The notes: generated by a model from the sequence alone, not told the origin. Shown: positions 24,837 through 36,301, counted from the stretch's first letter. The stretch: 64,000 nucleotides of DNA from Yoonia sp. (GCF_017854565.1 NZ_JAFMHJ010000004.1:56175-120174); one strand, 5' to 3'. Made by a program: numbers and translations.

Positions 24837-26048
24837 ATGACTGATCCGCACGCCGATTTATTACGTATCTATGAAGATATCGTTGGAAAACCTGACGATG
24901 CGCCCCATCTTGGGGTTGCAGACGTAGTGCAAAGGGATCGCCAGATGAATATCCATTCCCCCGATATGGACCGAAAGCCGACCCGCGCCGAGGCCGAGGC
25001 CGCGCTGGCATTGCTGCGCCGCTGGGCCGTCGATGTGACCGCAGAGGAAGTCGCAACGCTTGATCCGCTTGTTTCGCGGTTGATCCCGGGGCAAGAGGTG
25101 TCGAATTATCCTGCCCTCGCGCGGGCCTACCCCGATGCGTTCGAGGTGGATGACGCCTATAAGGCGACGATGCCGGATCTGCAAAATGGTCCATCCAGCC
25201 TGATCCGTGGTGTCAAACAGCAAATTCAGCATGTGGGCATTTCCAACTTTCGCCTGCCGATCCGGTTTCACACCCGTGACAACGGCGATCTGACGCTTGA
25301 AACCTCGGTCACCGGCACCGTGTCGCTGGAGGCCGAGAAGAAGGGCATCAACATGTCCCGGATCATGCGGACGTTTTACAAGCATGCCGAAGAGACATTC
25401 AGCTTCGAGGTGATCGAGCGGGCGCTCGATGCGTATAAATCCGATCTGGACAGTTTCGACGCCCGTATTCAGATGCGTTTCAGCTTTCCGATGAAGGTCG
25501 AAAGCCTGCGGTCGGGCCTGTCGGGCTATCAGTATTACAACGTCGCACTTGAGCTGGTGGAAAGCGCCGGCGTGCGCAAGAAGATCGTGCATCTGGACTA
25601 TGTCTATTCATCGACGTGCCCCTGTTCGCTGGAGTTGTCGGAACATGCCCGCCAGTTCCGGGGGCAGTTGGCGACCCCGCATTCGCAGCGCTCTGTCGCA
25701 CGGATTTCTGTGTTGGTCGAGGACGGCGCCGGTTGTTTGTGGTTCGAAGACCTGATCGACCGTGCCCGCACAGCCGTACCCACCGAGACGCAAGTCATGG
25801 TCAAACGCGAGGATGAGCAGGCATTTGCAGAGCTGAACGCGGCTAATCCGATCTTTGTCGAAGATGCGGCCCGCCTTTTTACCCAGCAATTGCAGCGCGA
25901 TCCGCGCATTTCAGATTTCCGCGTGATTGCCAGCCATCAGGAAAGCCTGCACAGCCATGATGCGGTGTCGGTGCTGACCGAGGGGGCCACTTTTTCCGCC
26001 GAAAGCCTTGATCCACAGCTGTTTGCGTCATTGTTCCACGTTGGATGA
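24837..26048 (+). CDS. folE2: GTP cyclohydrolase I type IB (FolE2)
   Basis: 403 residues from ATG 24837, with AAAAGG 8 bases upstream; a GTG at 24828 is less likely. Converts GTP to 7,8-dihydroneopterin triphosphate, the first step of folate (and queuosine) synthesis. The tunnelling-fold signatures are visible: QIQHVGISNFRLPI, the region after VSLEAEKKGINMSRI, RFSFPMKVESLRSG and the Cys-bearing SSTCPCSLELSEHARQ. It is longer than many FolE2 proteins (about 300), with an N-terminal extension of about 60-70 residues and a full C-terminus. Transcribed alone; a hairpin follows. Confidence 0.93.
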   Translation: MTDPHADLLRIYEDIVGKPDDAPHLGVADVVQRDRQMNIHSPDMDRKPTRAEAEAALALLRRWAVDVTAEEVATLDPLVSRLIPGQEVSNYPALARAYPDAFEVDDAYKATMPDLQNGPSSLIRGVKQQIQHVGISNFRLPIRFHTRDNGDLTLETSVTGTVSLEAEKKGINMSRIMRTFYKHAEETFSFEVIERALDAYKSDLDSFDARIQMRFSFPMKVESLRSGLSGYQYYNVALELVESAGVRKKIVHLDYVYSSTCPCSLELSEHARQFRGQLATPHSQRSVARISVLVEDGAGCLWFEDLIDRARTAVPTETQVMVKREDEQAFAELNAANPIFVEDAARLFTQQLQRDPRISDFRVIASHQESLHSHDAVSVLTEGATFSAESLDPQLFASLFHVG

Positions 26049-26054
26049 CCGTAA

Positions 26055-26072
26055 GGTGGGTTTTAACCCACC
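26055..26072 (+). repeat. Hairpin after folE2
   Basis: GGTGGGT (26055-26061) pairs with ACCCACC (26066-26072) around a TTTA loop, 7 bases past the folE2 stop. No T-tract follows, so it may be an mRNA 3'-end stabiliser or a weak terminator. Confidence 0.5.
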
Positions 26073-26125
26073 CCACGCGGTGACATGGCTAATTGGGGGT
26101 GCGGCGCTAAATCGGCCCGGTTTCC

Positions 26126-26155
26126 CTTGAAGCCTTTGGCGCCCAACACTAAGAC
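26126..26155 (+). promoter_or_regulatory. Candidate clpP promoter
   Basis: CTTGAA (26126-26131) resembles the -35 of RpoH-type and sigma-70 promoters. Read as sigma-70, TTGAAG and TAAGAC (26150-26155) are 17 bases apart. A CCCAACAC (26142-26149) element recalls the RpoH -10 but sits slightly too close. The clpP start is about 54 bases further on. Confidence 0.3.
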
Positions 26156-26208
26156 TCTATCAGGAATTTAGAAGTAGGACGTTACCGTCCAACAATGAGG
26201 CAATAAAT

Positions 26209-26829
26209 ATGCAAGACCCCGTCCAAACCTATATGAACCTTGTCCCCATGGTCGTTGAACAGACCGCAAGGGGGGAACGCGCCTATGATATTTTCTCGCG
26301 CTTGTTGAAAGAACGGATCATTTTTCTCAGTGGCCCGGTCCACGACGGGATGAGCCAACTGGTCGTTGCGCAATTGCTCCACCTCGAATCCGAGAATCCG
26401 AAAAAAGAGATCAGCATGTACATCAACAGCCCCGGTGGCGTGGTGACATCTGGTTTGTCGATTTATGACACCATGCAGTACATCAAGCCCAAGGTCAGCA
26501 CGCTGGTGATTGGGCAGGCGGCGTCGATGGGGTCGCTGCTGTTGACCGCCGGTCATCCCGGCATGCGCTTTTCGTTGCCCAACAGCCGGGTCATGGTCCA
26601 CCAGCCGTCAGGTGGCTATCAGGGACAGGCGACGGATATCATGATCCACGCCCAGGAGACCCAGAAGCTGAAAGACCGTCTGAACGAGATTTACGTCACG
26701 CATACCGGTCAGACGTTGAAAAAAGTTGAGACGGCGCTGGAGCGTGATAACTTCATGTCACCCCAAGAAGCCAAGGACTGGGGTCTGATTGACGAGATCG
26801 TTGTGAACCGTGAAAAATCGCAAGAGTAA
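26209..26829 (+). CDS. clpP: ATP-dependent Clp protease proteolytic subunit
   Basis: 206 residues. The catalytic triad is Ser106 ([11 protein letters not shown]), His131 (VMVHQPSGG) and probably Asp180 (ERDNFMS). The conserved [10 protein letters not shown] near residue 36 and INSPGG oxyanion strand at 72-77 are present. Forms a tetradecameric barrel that degrades substrates unfolded by ClpX or ClpA. clpX follows in the same direction 124 bases later, with an inverted repeat between them. Confidence 0.97.
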   Translation: MQDPVQTYMNLVPMVVEQTARGERAYDIFSRLLKERIIFLSGPVHDGMSQLVVAQLLHLESENPKKEISMYINSPGGVVTSGLSIYDTMQYIKPKVSTLVIGQAASMGSLLLTAGHPGMRFSLPNSRVMVHQPSGGYQGQATDIMIHAQETQKLKDRLNEIYVTHTGQTLKKVETALERDNFMSPQEAKDWGLIDEIVVNREKSQE

Positions 26830-26881
26830 ACCCTGATTAACGTCCCGTGCGCATGGTCATTTTGACATTGTGGACCTTGGC

Positions 26882-26914
26882 GGGCTGTCCTAGTGTTACA
26901 GACGGGGACAGCCC
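26882..26914 (+). repeat. Inverted repeat in clpP-clpX intergenic region
   Basis: GGGCTGTCC (26882-26890) and GGACAGCCC (26906-26914) are perfect 9-base inverted arms with a 15-base loop. A TTGACA (26862-26867) lies just upstream. No T-run, so this is either an mRNA structure at the end of clpP or an operator for clpX. Confidence 0.5.
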
Positions 26915-26953
26915 GAAACATGTTTGAAAGGCCAGTGGGCCAAGAGGTTTGAG

Positions 26954-28219
<1,266 letters not shown>

Positions 28220-28222
28220 GCC

Positions 28223-28606
28223 GTGGCCGTGCGGCACATCTCGACGGGGTCGCCATTTGAGGCGCAAATCGGCTATAGCCGCGCCGTTGTCGCCGATGGC
28301 TGGGTTTTTGTGGCAGGTACGACGGGATATGATTACGCCACGATGACCATGCCGGACGGTATCGTGGCGCAATGCCGGAACACGCTGGCCACCATAGCTA
28401 CGGCGTTGGACGCGGCTGGCAGCGGGCTAGACCATGTCGTGCGGGTCAATTACATCGTTCCAAACGCTGACGAATGGCCCGCCTGCTGGCCCTTGCTGGC
28501 TGCGGCGTTTGACGTGGCGCGGCCAGCGGCAACCATGATCTGCGCACAGCTACAGAACCCCGAAATGAAGATCGAGATCGAGGTGACTGCGCGGGTCCCT
28601 GCCTGA
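28223..28606 (+). CDS. RidA/YjgF/Rid family protein
   Basis: 127 residues, complete Rid domain (ADGWVFVAGTTGYDY, QCRNTLATIATALDAAGSGLDHVVRVNYIV, PAATMICAQLQNPEMKIEIEVTARV). The Arg that hydrolyses 2-aminoacrylate imines in true RidA (in RPAA/S-R context) is not obvious here, so it may be one of the Rid subfamilies with another role. Start is GTG at 28223, 3 bases after clpX, with a second in-frame GTG at 28229; no ATG fits. Cotranscription with clpX is likely. Confidence 0.8.
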   Translation: MAVRHISTGSPFEAQIGYSRAVVADGWVFVAGTTGYDYATMTMPDGIVAQCRNTLATIATALDAAGSGLDHVVRVNYIVPNADEWPACWPLLAAAFDVARPAATMICAQLQNPEMKIEIEVTARVPA

Positions 28607-28666
28607 CGCCACTGGACCTTTGCGGCCAGTTGGTGCATGACAAGGCATCGTAATCGGAGACGCGAC

Positions 28667-29053
28667 ATGGGCCTTGGTCACAACATCAAACGCATCTTTA
28701 CATGGTGGGACGGCCAGACATTTGGCACCCAGCTGTGGACGTGGCGCAATGGGAAACGGGTCGGCGAGGACGCGCAGGGCAATGTGTTCTACCGTAATGC
28801 CGACGACAGCCGCCGCTGGGTCATTTTCAACGGTCAAAACGAAGCGTCCCGCGTCAGCCCCGACTGGCATGGCTGGCTGCACCATACATGGGACGAGCCG
28901 CCGACCGAACGCGCGCTGCCGCATAAGTCGTGGGAAAAGCCGCATTTGGCAAACCTGACCGGCACGCCCGACGCCTATGCCCCCGCCGGATCAATCCGCA
29001 GGTCGGCGGCCCCCGTCACGCGGTCCGATTACGAGGCGTGGACCCCTGAATAG
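28667..29053 (+). CDS. NADH:ubiquinone oxidoreductase 17.2 kDa subunit family (NDUFA12)
   Basis: 128 residues from ATG 28667. The NDUFA12 core [30 protein letters not shown] and [31 protein letters not shown] is unmistakable, as in mitochondrial complex I and its alphaproteobacterial counterparts, where it is an accessory subunit. The tail is proline- and serine-rich. Followed 9 bases later by the DUF2155 gene, a pairing often seen in Rhodobacterales. Confidence 0.94.
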   Translation: MGLGHNIKRIFTWWDGQTFGTQLWTWRNGKRVGEDAQGNVFYRNADDSRRWVIFNGQNEASRVSPDWHGWLHHTWDEPPTERALPHKSWEKPHLANLTGTPDAYAPAGSIRRSAAPVTRSDYEAWTPE

Positions 29054-29062
29054 GGTTGTGCA

Positions 29063-29422
29063 ATGCGCCTTCTGAAACCCCTCTTATGCGCGGTTCTGCT
29101 GGCGACACCCGCCGCAGCCCAAGACGTGACGACAGCCCAAGGTGGGGTTGTGCGTGTTCTGGATAAATTGACGGGTGCGATCACCGACTTGTCGCTGCGC
29201 GCTGGCGAAGCGGGCGGGCTTGGCTATTTGGACGTCACGTTGAACCAGTGCCGATATCCCACCGCAAACCCATCTGGCGACGCCTATGCAGAGGTCGTCG
29301 TGCGTTACCGCGACGCGCCAGAGCCGGTTTTTGCCGGGTGGATACTGGCATCATCGCCGGCGCTGCATGCGATGGATCATCCGCGTTATGACGTCTGGGT
29401 GTTGCGCTGTATGACGTCCTGA
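29063..29422 (+). CDS. DUF2155 domain secreted protein
   Basis: 119 residues. A signal peptide ([19 protein letters not shown]) is followed by a DUF2155 domain: [72 protein letters not shown]. Two conserved cysteines (in NQCRYP and LRCMTS) probably form a disulfide. Periplasmic; family function unknown. Its 3' end overlaps the convergent aat gene by 37 bases. Confidence 0.9.
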   Translation: MRLLKPLLCAVLLATPAAAQDVTTAQGGVVRVLDKLTGAITDLSLRAGEAGGLGYLDVTLNQCRYPTANPSGDAYAEVVVRYRDAPEPVFAGWILASSPALHAMDHPRYDVWVLRCMTS

Positions 29423-30036
29423 GCGGGGGGTAATGCGCCGGGTGCCGTGAATGACGCCGGGGTTTGCACGGCTGCATGCAGCAGTTTGCGGTATCGGTCG
29501 CGGGGGATTTCGACCGCACCAAGGCTGGCCAGATGCGGGGTGATGAACTGCGTATCGAACAAGGTAAACCCACCGGCGCGCAGGCGATCGACCAAATAGG
29601 CCAGCGCCACTTTTGACGCATCGGTCGCGCGGCTGAACATGCTTTCCCCAAAAAATGCAGCGCCGACCGTCACGCCGTAAACGCCCCCGACCAGCGCCCC
29701 ATCCTGCCAAACTTCAATGGAATGGGCGTCGCCGCGCCGGAATAGCGCGCGGTAGAGATCAAAAATAGTGTCGTTGATCCATGTTTCATCACGGTCCGCA
29801 CAGCCGCGCACCACATCGTCGAAGGCGGTATCGACGGTCACGTCGAACAGTCCGCGCCGCATGGTGCGTGCCAGCCGGCGTGAAATCCGAAACCCGTCCA
29901 ACGGAAATATCCCGCGCATCCGCGGGTCGACCCAGAACACCTCTGGGTCGTCGCGGCCTTCGGACATGGGAAACACGCCGGCCCGATAGGCCTGCAGCAG
30001 CAGGTCCGGGGTCAGGCGAGGTTCTGTTCGAGCCAA
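29386..30036 (-). CDS. aat: Leucyl/phenylalanyl-tRNA-protein transferase
   Basis: 216 residues. Transfers Leu or Phe from tRNA to N-terminal Lys/Arg of proteins, feeding the ClpAP N-degron pathway. The Aat signatures are present: [78 protein letters not shown] and [15 protein letters not shown]. The chosen TTG start lies inside the end of accC (25-base overlap). A CTG nearer the usual N-terminus (LTPDLLL) is possible, so the true start is uncertain. Confidence 0.9.
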   Translation of the reverse strand: MARTEPRLTPDLLLQAYRAGVFPMSEGRDDPEVFWVDPRMRGIFPLDGFRISRRLARTMRRGLFDVTVDTAFDDVVRGCADRDETWINDTIFDLYRALFRRGDAHSIEVWQDGALVGGVYGVTVGAAFFGESMFSRATDASKVALAYLVDRLRAGGFTLFDTQFITPHLASLGAVEIPRDRYRKLLHAAVQTPASFTAPGALPPAQDVIQRNTQTS

Positions 30037-31358
30037 TGCTCTAGCCAGTGGATGTTGTAATCGCCGGTTTGCACGGCCTCTTCGGCCAAAAGCGCGTGAA
30101 ACAGTGGGATCGTTGTGTCAACACCATCGACAATCAACTCGCCCAATGCGCGGGCCAGCCGGGCCATCGCCTCGGGGCGGTCGCGACCGTGAACGATTAA
30201 CTTGCCGATCAGGCTGTCGTAATAGGGCGGGATCCGGTAGCCATCATACAGCGCGCTGTCCATCCGCACACCCAGACCGCCGGGCGCGTGATACTGCGTG
30301 ATCGTGCCGGGGCAGGGCGCAAAGTTCGGCAGTTTTTCGGCGTTAATCCGCACTTCGATCGCGTGGCCGTTGATTTTCAGGTCGTCCTGTGTGAACGACA
30401 TCGGCAAACCGGACGCAACGCGCAGCTGTTCGCGGACCAGATCGACGCCAAAGATCGCCTCGGTGACGGGGTGTTCAACCTGCAACCGGGTGTTCATTTC
30501 GATAAAGTAGAATTCATCGTTTTCGAACAGGAACTCAATCGTGCCCGCGCCGATATAGTTAATCTTGGCCACGGCATCGGCACAGACTTTGCCGATTCGC
30601 GCGCGCAGTTCAGGCGTGATGCAGGGGCCGGGGGCCTCCTCCAGTACCTTCTGGTGGCGCCGCTGCAGGGAACAATCGCGTTCACCCAAATGCACCGCAT
30701 TGCCTTTACCGTCGCCAAAGACCTGAATTTCGATGTGACGCGGCGTGGTCAGGTATTTCTCGATATAAACTTCGTCATTTCCAAAGGCGGCCTTGCCCTC
30801 GGCGCGGGCGGAATGGAACGCTTTTTCCATGTCAGCGGCGGTCAAGGCCACCTTCATGCCGCGCCCGCCGCCGCCAGCGGTGGCTTTGATAATGACCGGA
30901 TAGCCGACTTCTGCGCCGATCCGCTGCGCATCCTTGAGCGTGGGCACACCGCCGTCAGAGCCAGGCACGCAGGGCACGCCAAGCGCCTTCATCGTGTCTT
31001 TTGCAGTGATTTTGTCGCCCATCATGCGGATATGTGCAGCGGTGGGGCCGATGAATGTCAGGTCGTGATCTTCGACCGCCTGAACGAAGGCCGCGTTTTC
31101 GGACAAAAAGCCGTAGCCGGGGTGGATCGCCTGCGCGCCGGTGATTTCACACGCCGAGATGATCGCCGGGAATGACAGATAACTTTGTGCGGACGCGGGG
31201 GGGCCGATGCAGATCGCCTCGTCCGCCATGCGCACATGCATCGCGTCACTGTCGGCTGTGGAATGCACGGCCACCGATTTCACGCCCATTTCACGGCAGG
31301 CACGGACGACACGCAGGGCAATTTCGCCCCGGTTCGCGATAAGGATTTTGTCGAACAT
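30012..31358 (-). CDS. accC: Acetyl-CoA carboxylase biotin carboxylase subunit
   Basis: 448 residues, normal for AccC. N-domain [23 protein letters not shown]; the ATP-grasp glycine loop [69 protein letters not shown]. Carboxylates the biotin of AccB with bicarbonate and ATP, the first step of fatty acid synthesis. It is 9 bases downstream of accB, forming the standard accBC operon, with aat overlapping its end. Confidence 0.96.
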   Translation of the reverse strand: MFDKILIANRGEIALRVVRACREMGVKSVAVHSTADSDAMHVRMADEAICIGPPASAQSYLSFPAIISACEITGAQAIHPGYGFLSENAAFVQAVEDHDLTFIGPTAAHIRMMGDKITAKDTMKALGVPCVPGSDGGVPTLKDAQRIGAEVGYPVIIKATAGGGGRGMKVALTAADMEKAFHSARAEGKAAFGNDEVYIEKYLTTPRHIEIQVFGDGKGNAVHLGERDCSLQRRHQKVLEEAPGPCITPELRARIGKVCADAVAKINYIGAGTIEFLFENDEFYFIEMNTRLQVEHPVTEAIFGVDLVREQLRVASGLPMSFTQDDLKINGHAIEVRINAEKLPNFAPCPGTITQYHAPGGLGVRMDSALYDGYRIPPYYDSLIGKLIVHGRDRPEAMARLARALGELIVDGVDTTIPLFHALLAEEAVQTGDYNIHWLEHWLEQNLA

Positions 31359-31367
31359 GCTGGCCGC

Positions 31368-31844
31368 CTATTCGATGATCACAAGAGGGGCGCCAAATTC
31401 GACCGGCCCGCCATCTTCAACCAAGATGCGTTTCACCGTGCCGCCGCGTGGGGCGGGGATATGGTTCATCGTTTTCATGGCTTCGATGATCAGGATCGTG
31501 TCACCTTCCTTTACGACGGTGCCGACACTGACGAAGGCGGGCGCGCCGGGTTCAGCGGCCATATAAACGGTGCCGACCATGGGCGATGTGACTGCGCCGG
31601 GATGGGCGGCTGGATCGGATGATTCGGCCGCAGCGGGGGCGGCGGCGGGGGCAATGGCGGCTGGTGCCTGCACTGGTGCGGCTTGCATGACGGTCTGTGT
31701 CTGTCGGCTGACGCGGACGTTCAGGCTGTCGTTTTCGCCATAGTCCCGTTTGACCTGCAATTCGGTCAGATCGTTTTCGCGCAGCAGTTCTGCCAACGCC
31801 TGAATAAAGCTGACATCGCTTTCGTGAGAGGTTTTGTTGCTCAT
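31368..31844 (-). CDS. accB: Biotin carboxyl carrier protein of acetyl-CoA carboxylase
   Basis: 158 residues from ATG 31844; the open frame reaches 31910 but [20 protein letters not shown] matches AccB N-termini. A short N-terminal helix domain, an Ala/Pro-rich flexible linker (about 55-80) and the biotinyl domain with Lys124 in EAMKTMN follow. Carries the carboxybiotin between AccC and the carboxyltransferase. First gene of accBC. Confidence 0.94.
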   Translation of the reverse strand: MSNKTSHESDVSFIQALAELLRENDLTELQVKRDYGENDSLNVRVSRQTQTVMQAAPVQAPAAIAPAAAPAAAESSDPAAHPGAVTSPMVGTVYMAAEPGAPAFVSVGTVVKEGDTILIIEAMKTMNHIPAPRGGTVKRILVEDGGPVEFGAPLVIIE

Positions 31845-31967
31845 CGTGTCCCCGGCCCGTTGCCCATATTTTTGGCTTTCGCGCGACGTGACGCCACACG
31901 AATTCAACATGCTTATAGGGCAAGCCAGCGGAGGTGGAAAGCGGTGGTGCCTTGAAAAACAAAAGGC

Positions 31968-32300
31968 CTACCCCGGTGTGTCATCGGGGGCCGCTGCACC
32001 GACGTCGTCTTGGGCGTTCTTTGCATGTGCGGGGGCATCGTGGTCATAGGGCAGCATCGGTACGTCATAGGGGCGCAGGGTACGTTCCGGCGGCGCGATT
32101 TCGCCGGGATTTTCAGGAAACGCAGTGCCCGCAAGCCGCGCGGAGACCACTTGCGCGATAAATACCTTGTTGGCGGGCTGGGTCGCCGGGCCCCCTGACG
32201 CGCGTGTCGCGGGGACCTTTGTGCCAGTCACGGGCGGTTGCGCGGCCAGATGGGGAACCGCGGCAACAGCCTGGGGCGCAAGGGTGCGTGTGGTATCCAT
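31968..32300 (-). CDS. Hypothetical protein, Ala/Pro-rich
   Basis: 110 residues, unrecognised. The composition is high in Ala, Pro and Thr with little predicted structure; there is no signal peptide or membrane segment. A GGAG 6-9 bases upstream of the ATG and a frame free of overlap with neighbours support it being real, but there is no family evidence. It lies between the liv operon end and accB on the same strand and could be carried on a liv read-through transcript. Confidence 0.5.
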   Translation of the reverse strand: MDTTRTLAPQAVAAVPHLAAQPPVTGTKVPATRASGGPATQPANKVFIAQVVSARLAGTAFPENPGEIAPPERTLRPYDVPMLPYDHDAPAHAKNAQDDVGAAAPDDTPG

Positions 32301-32417
32301 GGCAGGCTCCGAAAAGCGAGAATCTTATTGCTAAAGATTCGCTCTTCCAGCCTACCAAAACCTTAACGTCGCCCCAATACATGCCCACGTTTTGGTTCAA
32401 ATTGCAGCGATCAGCCC

Positions 32418-33167
32418 TCAGATGGCCAAATATTGCGAGCGAAGCTGCTCGTTTTCCAGCACCTCGGCGGCGGACCCGTCAAAGACAACCGTGCCGGTGT
32501 CCAGAATGACCGCCCGGTCCGCCAGTTTCAGAGCCGCGACGGCGTTTTGTTCGACGATCACCGTCGTGATCCCCTGATCGCGGATAATGTTGAGCGTTTT
32601 CGCGATTTCCTGCACGATGACAGGCGCGAGACCCTCGTAGGGTTCGTCAAGCAGCAGCACCTTGATGTCCCGTGCAAGGGCGCGGGCGATGGCCAGCATC
32701 TGCTGTTCGCCGCCCGACAGCGTCACGCCTTCTTGTTTGCGCCGTTCGCCAAGACGGGGGAAAAGGCCGTAGATCCGGTCCAGGGACCAGCCGATGGGCG
32801 GGGCAATCTGGGCCAGCTGGAGGTTTTCCTCAACCGTCAGGCCGGGAATGATTCGCCGGTCTTCGGGGACAAGGGCGATACCCGCTGCGGCCGCCTGATG
32901 GCTTTTCATTTCGTGCAACGGCTGGTGGTCCAGCCAGATTTCCCCATGCTTGAGCGCGGGATCATCCATGCGCGCGATGGCCCGCAGGGTCGATGTCTTG
33001 CCCGCCCCGTTGCGCCCCAGCAGGGCCAGAATTTCGCCCTCGTGGATGTTGAAGCTGACGTTTTGGACGATGTAGCTTTCGCCGTAGTAGGCCTCGATCT
33101 CCCAGACGGACAGGAAGGCGGGGTGGGTCGCGGCGTTGTTGGCGTTCTTGTTGAATGGTGCGTTCAT
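32418..33167 (-). CDS. livF: Branched-chain amino acid-type ABC transporter ATP-binding protein LivF
   Basis: 249 residues. Walker A LLGRNGAGKTST, signature LSGGEQQMLAIARAL, Walker B LLLDEPYEGLAP and switch His-less region IVEQN fit LivF. An unusual 20-residue N-terminal extension (MNAPFNKNANNAATHPAFLS) precedes the core. GGAGAGA lies upstream of the ATG. It is the last gene of the liv operon and powers uptake with LivG. Confidence 0.92.
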   Translation of the reverse strand: MNAPFNKNANNAATHPAFLSVWEIEAYYGESYIVQNVSFNIHEGEILALLGRNGAGKTSTLRAIARMDDPALKHGEIWLDHQPLHEMKSHQAAAAGIALVPEDRRIIPGLTVEENLQLAQIAPPIGWSLDRIYGLFPRLGERRKQEGVTLSGGEQQMLAIARALARDIKVLLLDEPYEGLAPVIVQEIAKTLNIIRDQGITTVIVEQNAVAALKLADRAVILDTGTVVFDGSAAEVLENEQLRSQYLAI

Positions 33168-33221
33168 AATTCTCTCCTGCCGGGGCGATCATTCTTGCCG
33201 GAAAATGATCGGCGGGCGTTG

Positions 33222-33980
33222 TCAGACTTGCGCTTCACCCAGATAGGCTTCGCGAACCTTGGGGTGGCCTTTGATGTTTTCGGGGGTGTCTTCGACCAAA
33301 GGCATGCCCTGCGCCAAAACGGTAATCCGTTCCGCCAGCGAGAACACGACGTTCATATCATGCTCAATAATGGCCATTGTGATTCCGCGCTTGGCGCGGA
33401 TGTCCTTGAGCAGTTGAATCGTATTTTCGGTATCGGCGCGTGCCATGCCGGCTGTCGGTTCGTCCAGCAGCAGCAATTTGGGATCTTGCACCAGACACAT
33501 TGCCATTTCCAGCCGCCGTTTGTCACCGCGCGACAGGCTGGATGCGATCATGTGCCGCTTTTCAAGCATATTCACATCAGCCAGCATTTCCTCGGCCTGC
33601 TGCTGGATGCCTTTTTCGGCAAAAACGCTTTCGATGGCATGCATCCGGAATGACCCGTCGCGTTTTGCAAAGCAGGGGATCATGACGTTTTCAAACACCG
33701 TCAGGTCGCTGAAAATTTCGGGCGTCTGGAACACCCGGCTGATGCCCAACTGGTTGATCTCGTGGGGTTTGCGGCCCAGAACCGATTGCCCGTCGAACAT
33801 GACCGACCCCGAGTCCGGGATCAGTTTGCCGATCAGCACGTTGAGCAGCGTGGATTTGCCAGCCCCGTTTGGCCCGATGATCGCATGCACGGTGTTTTCC
33901 GCCACGCTGAGGTTCACGTTCCCCAGCGCCTGCAGGCCACCAAAGCGTTTGTTGATGCCTTTGATTTCAAGGATACCCAT
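33222..33980 (-). CDS. livG: Branched-chain amino acid-type ABC transporter ATP-binding protein LivG
   Basis: 252 residues. Walker A IIGPNGAGKSTLLNVLIG, signature LSRGDKRRLEMAM (a variant of LSxGxxR/Q), Walker B LLLLDEPTAGMA and the switch region IIEHDMNVVFSLAERITVLAQG with the LivG-type C-terminal IKGHPKVREAYLGEA. AAGGAGAC precedes the ATG. It sits between livM (12 bases upstream) and livF. Confidence 0.93.
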   Translation of the reverse strand: MGILEIKGINKRFGGLQALGNVNLSVAENTVHAIIGPNGAGKSTLLNVLIGKLIPDSGSVMFDGQSVLGRKPHEINQLGISRVFQTPEIFSDLTVFENVMIPCFAKRDGSFRMHAIESVFAEKGIQQQAEEMLADVNMLEKRHMIASSLSRGDKRRLEMAMCLVQDPKLLLLDEPTAGMARADTENTIQLLKDIRAKRGITMAIIEHDMNVVFSLAERITVLAQGMPLVEDTPENIKGHPKVREAYLGEAQV

Positions 33981-33992
33981 GTTTTTGTCTCC

Positions 33993-35183
33993 TTATTCGG
34001 CAGGCTTGGTGGCGGTTTCGCCAGTGTCTTTGGACTTCTTGCGGCGCAGCAGCGCGCCAATCTTTTGACCACCCTGAACAAGGCCACCGGGCAGAAAGAT
34101 CACGACCGCCATGAACAACAGGCCCAGCGTCAGGTGCCAGCCCTTGCCGATGAAGGGGTGGATGATCGTGACCAGCAGGTTGTCCAGCCAATCGGGCATG
34201 AACGCGAACCAGTTGTGCAGAATGGTGTCATTGATCTTGGACACGATGTTTTCCAGATATTTGATCAACCCGGCGCCCAGCACCGGCCCGATCAGCGTGC
34301 CGACCCCGCCCAAGATCGCCATGACGACGATTTCACCCGACGCGGTCCAGAACATCCGCTCTGCCCCGGTCAGCGGGTCCATCGCCGCCAGCAAACCACC
34401 GGCCAGACCGGCGTACATGCCCGAGATCACAAAAGCGGCCAGCATGTAGGGTTTGATGTTCAGCCCGGTATAGCTCATCCGGGTCTGGTTTGATTTGATC
34501 GCCCGCAGCATCATCCCGAACGGCGACCGGAAGATGCGGATCGACAGATAGAACGATGCGATCAACAAGATGGCGCAAAGGTAGTAGCCATTCTCGAAGA
34601 TGAAGGTCCAGCCGCCGATATTCCATTCCGTGGCGCCATTCATGCGCAGGCCGAACAGATGCGGCACCGTCGGATCGCCCGCGCTCATCAGGATTTGCGG
34701 GTCGTCGTTGTAGACCTGCAGGCCGGTTTCGCCGTTGGTGATGGGGGTGAACACCGAATAGGCCAGTTGATACGACATCTGCGCAAAGGCCAGAGTCAGG
34801 ATCGAGAAGTAGATGCCAGAGCGCCGCAGCGACACATAGCCGATCACGACCGAGAACAGCCCGGCAACGATCACCGACAGCAAGATCGCAGGCAGCACGT
34901 TGTAGCTGAGCAGTTTGAACATCCACACCGCCGCATACGAACCGACACCCAGAAAGGCGGCATGGCCAAAGGACAGATAGCCCGTCAGACCGAACAGGAT
35001 GTTAAACCCGATCGCCAGAATGCCAAAGATCACAAAGCGTTGCATCAGCGCGGGGTAACCCGCGTTAAAGCTTTGGCCTATCGCCGATTCCGTCGGGAAC
35101 GGGTTCAGCAGCATCGGTGCCGCCAAGGTCAGGATGACCACGATGACGAATAGTTTGAAGTCGCGGGAGTTGAGACCAAGCAT
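33993..35183 (-). CDS. livM: Branched-chain amino acid-type ABC transporter permease LivM
   Basis: 396 residues with about ten transmembrane helices. The conserved [21 protein letters not shown] and [33 protein letters not shown] (the cytoplasmic coupling loop) identify LivM. A periplasmic insertion of about 70 residues ([20 protein letters not shown] to [13 protein letters not shown]) makes it longer than E. coli LivM's core. The C-terminal tail is Lys-rich. The ATG follows livH by 3 bases with GGAGGAAT as ribosome site. Confidence 0.92.
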   Translation of the reverse strand: MLGLNSRDFKLFVIVVILTLAAPMLLNPFPTESAIGQSFNAGYPALMQRFVIFGILAIGFNILFGLTGYLSFGHAAFLGVGSYAAVWMFKLLSYNVLPAILLSVIVAGLFSVVIGYVSLRRSGIYFSILTLAFAQMSYQLAYSVFTPITNGETGLQVYNDDPQILMSAGDPTVPHLFGLRMNGATEWNIGGWTFIFENGYYLCAILLIASFYLSIRIFRSPFGMMLRAIKSNQTRMSYTGLNIKPYMLAAFVISGMYAGLAGGLLAAMDPLTGAERMFWTASGEIVVMAILGGVGTLIGPVLGAGLIKYLENIVSKINDTILHNWFAFMPDWLDNLLVTIIHPFIGKGWHLTLGLLFMAVVIFLPGGLVQGGQKIGALLRRKKSKDTGETATKPAE

Positions 35184-35186
35184 GAC

Positions 35187-36218
35187 TTATTCCTCCATCA
35201 CGCCCTTGCGGCCCATCAGGCCACGCGGACGGGTCAGCAAAATGATAATGGCAACGAGATAAATGATGATCTGGTCGATGCCGGGGATGAGAGCTTTTAC
35301 CTCGTTCATGGAGGCAAAGGATTGCAGGATGCCAAGCATGAACCCGGCAAGCACCGCGCCGGGCAGAGAGCCCATGCCGCCAACAACGACGACCACAAAG
35401 CTAAGCACCAGAAAGTCCATGCCGATGTTGTAATGGGGTGACAGGATGGGTGTGTACATCACACCCGCCAGCCCCGCGACGGCCGCCGCCATGCCAAACA
35501 TCAGCGTAAAGCGTTTGTCGATGTCGATCCCCAGCAGACCCACGGTTTCCCGGTCGGCCATACCGGCCCGCACCACCATGCCGAAGGTCGTGAATTGCAG
35601 GAAGGCAAAGACCGCGCCGATGATGATCAGCGAGAAGAAGAAATAGACCAGACGCCACATCGGATAGGCGACAGCCCCCGGATCAAAGCCAAGCATGACA
35701 CCAAAATCGAGGGTGCCGATGAACATCTGCGGGGCAGGGGTCTGGATCGGGTTGGCACCGTAAATCGACTTGATCAGCTCACCAATCACGATGGCGAGGC
35801 CGAAGGTGACAAGGATCTGATCCGCGTGTGGCCGCTTGTAAAAGTGTTTGATCAACCCGCGTTCCATCACATAGCCGATGAAAAACATCACGGGGATCAC
35901 CAGCAAAATGGCTAGCGGCACCGACCAATCCTGAATTGCGGCACCCGTTTCGGGGCCAAACCACGCTTCGACATAGGGCGTGTTTACCTTGAGCGGGTTA
36001 CCCAGAAAGTCGGTCTGCGTTTCATCGACGGTGACAAAGCTGTAGCCCAGAAACCGTTGCAGCGTCACCGCGCAGAACGCACCGATCATGAACAACGCGC
36101 CGTGGGCAAAGTTGACGACGCCCAATGTGCCAAAGATCAGCGTCAGCCCAAGGGCGATCAACGCATAGGCGGCACCTTTGTCCAGACCATTCAAAATTTG
36201 AAGAAGAAATGCGTCCAT
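35187..36218 (-). CDS. livH: Branched-chain amino acid-type ABC transporter permease LivH
   Basis: 343 residues, about eight transmembrane helices. LNGLDKGAAYALIALGLTLIFGTLGVVNFAHGAL is the classic LivH N-terminus and FTTFGMVVRAGMADRETVGLLGIDIDKR the coupling loop. A periplasmic loop of about 45 residues (VDETQTDFLGNPLK onward) is inserted compared with E. coli LivH (308 residues). The first permease gene after the binding-protein gene; a strong hairpin separates the two. Confidence 0.92.
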   Translation of the reverse strand: MDAFLLQILNGLDKGAAYALIALGLTLIFGTLGVVNFAHGALFMIGAFCAVTLQRFLGYSFVTVDETQTDFLGNPLKVNTPYVEAWFGPETGAAIQDWSVPLAILLVIPVMFFIGYVMERGLIKHFYKRPHADQILVTFGLAIVIGELIKSIYGANPIQTPAPQMFIGTLDFGVMLGFDPGAVAYPMWRLVYFFFSLIIIGAVFAFLQFTTFGMVVRAGMADRETVGLLGIDIDKRFTLMFGMAAAVAGLAGVMYTPILSPHYNIGMDFLVLSFVVVVVGGMGSLPGAVLAGFMLGILQSFASMNEVKALIPGIDQIIIYLVAIIILLTRPRGLMGRKGVMEE

Positions 36219-36301
36219 CTGTCCGCTCCTGCCTGCCGCTAAGGCGTATATTTGGGGTGTAGGGTCCGACCCAAATGACTGGGCGGGCGCGTTATCGCGT
36301 G

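Noticed and set aside
32311..32331. AATCTT...AAGATT inverted repeat between livF and the Ala/Pro-rich gene
   Set aside because: Six weak A-T-rich pairs without a T-run on the relevant strand; not convincing as a terminator.
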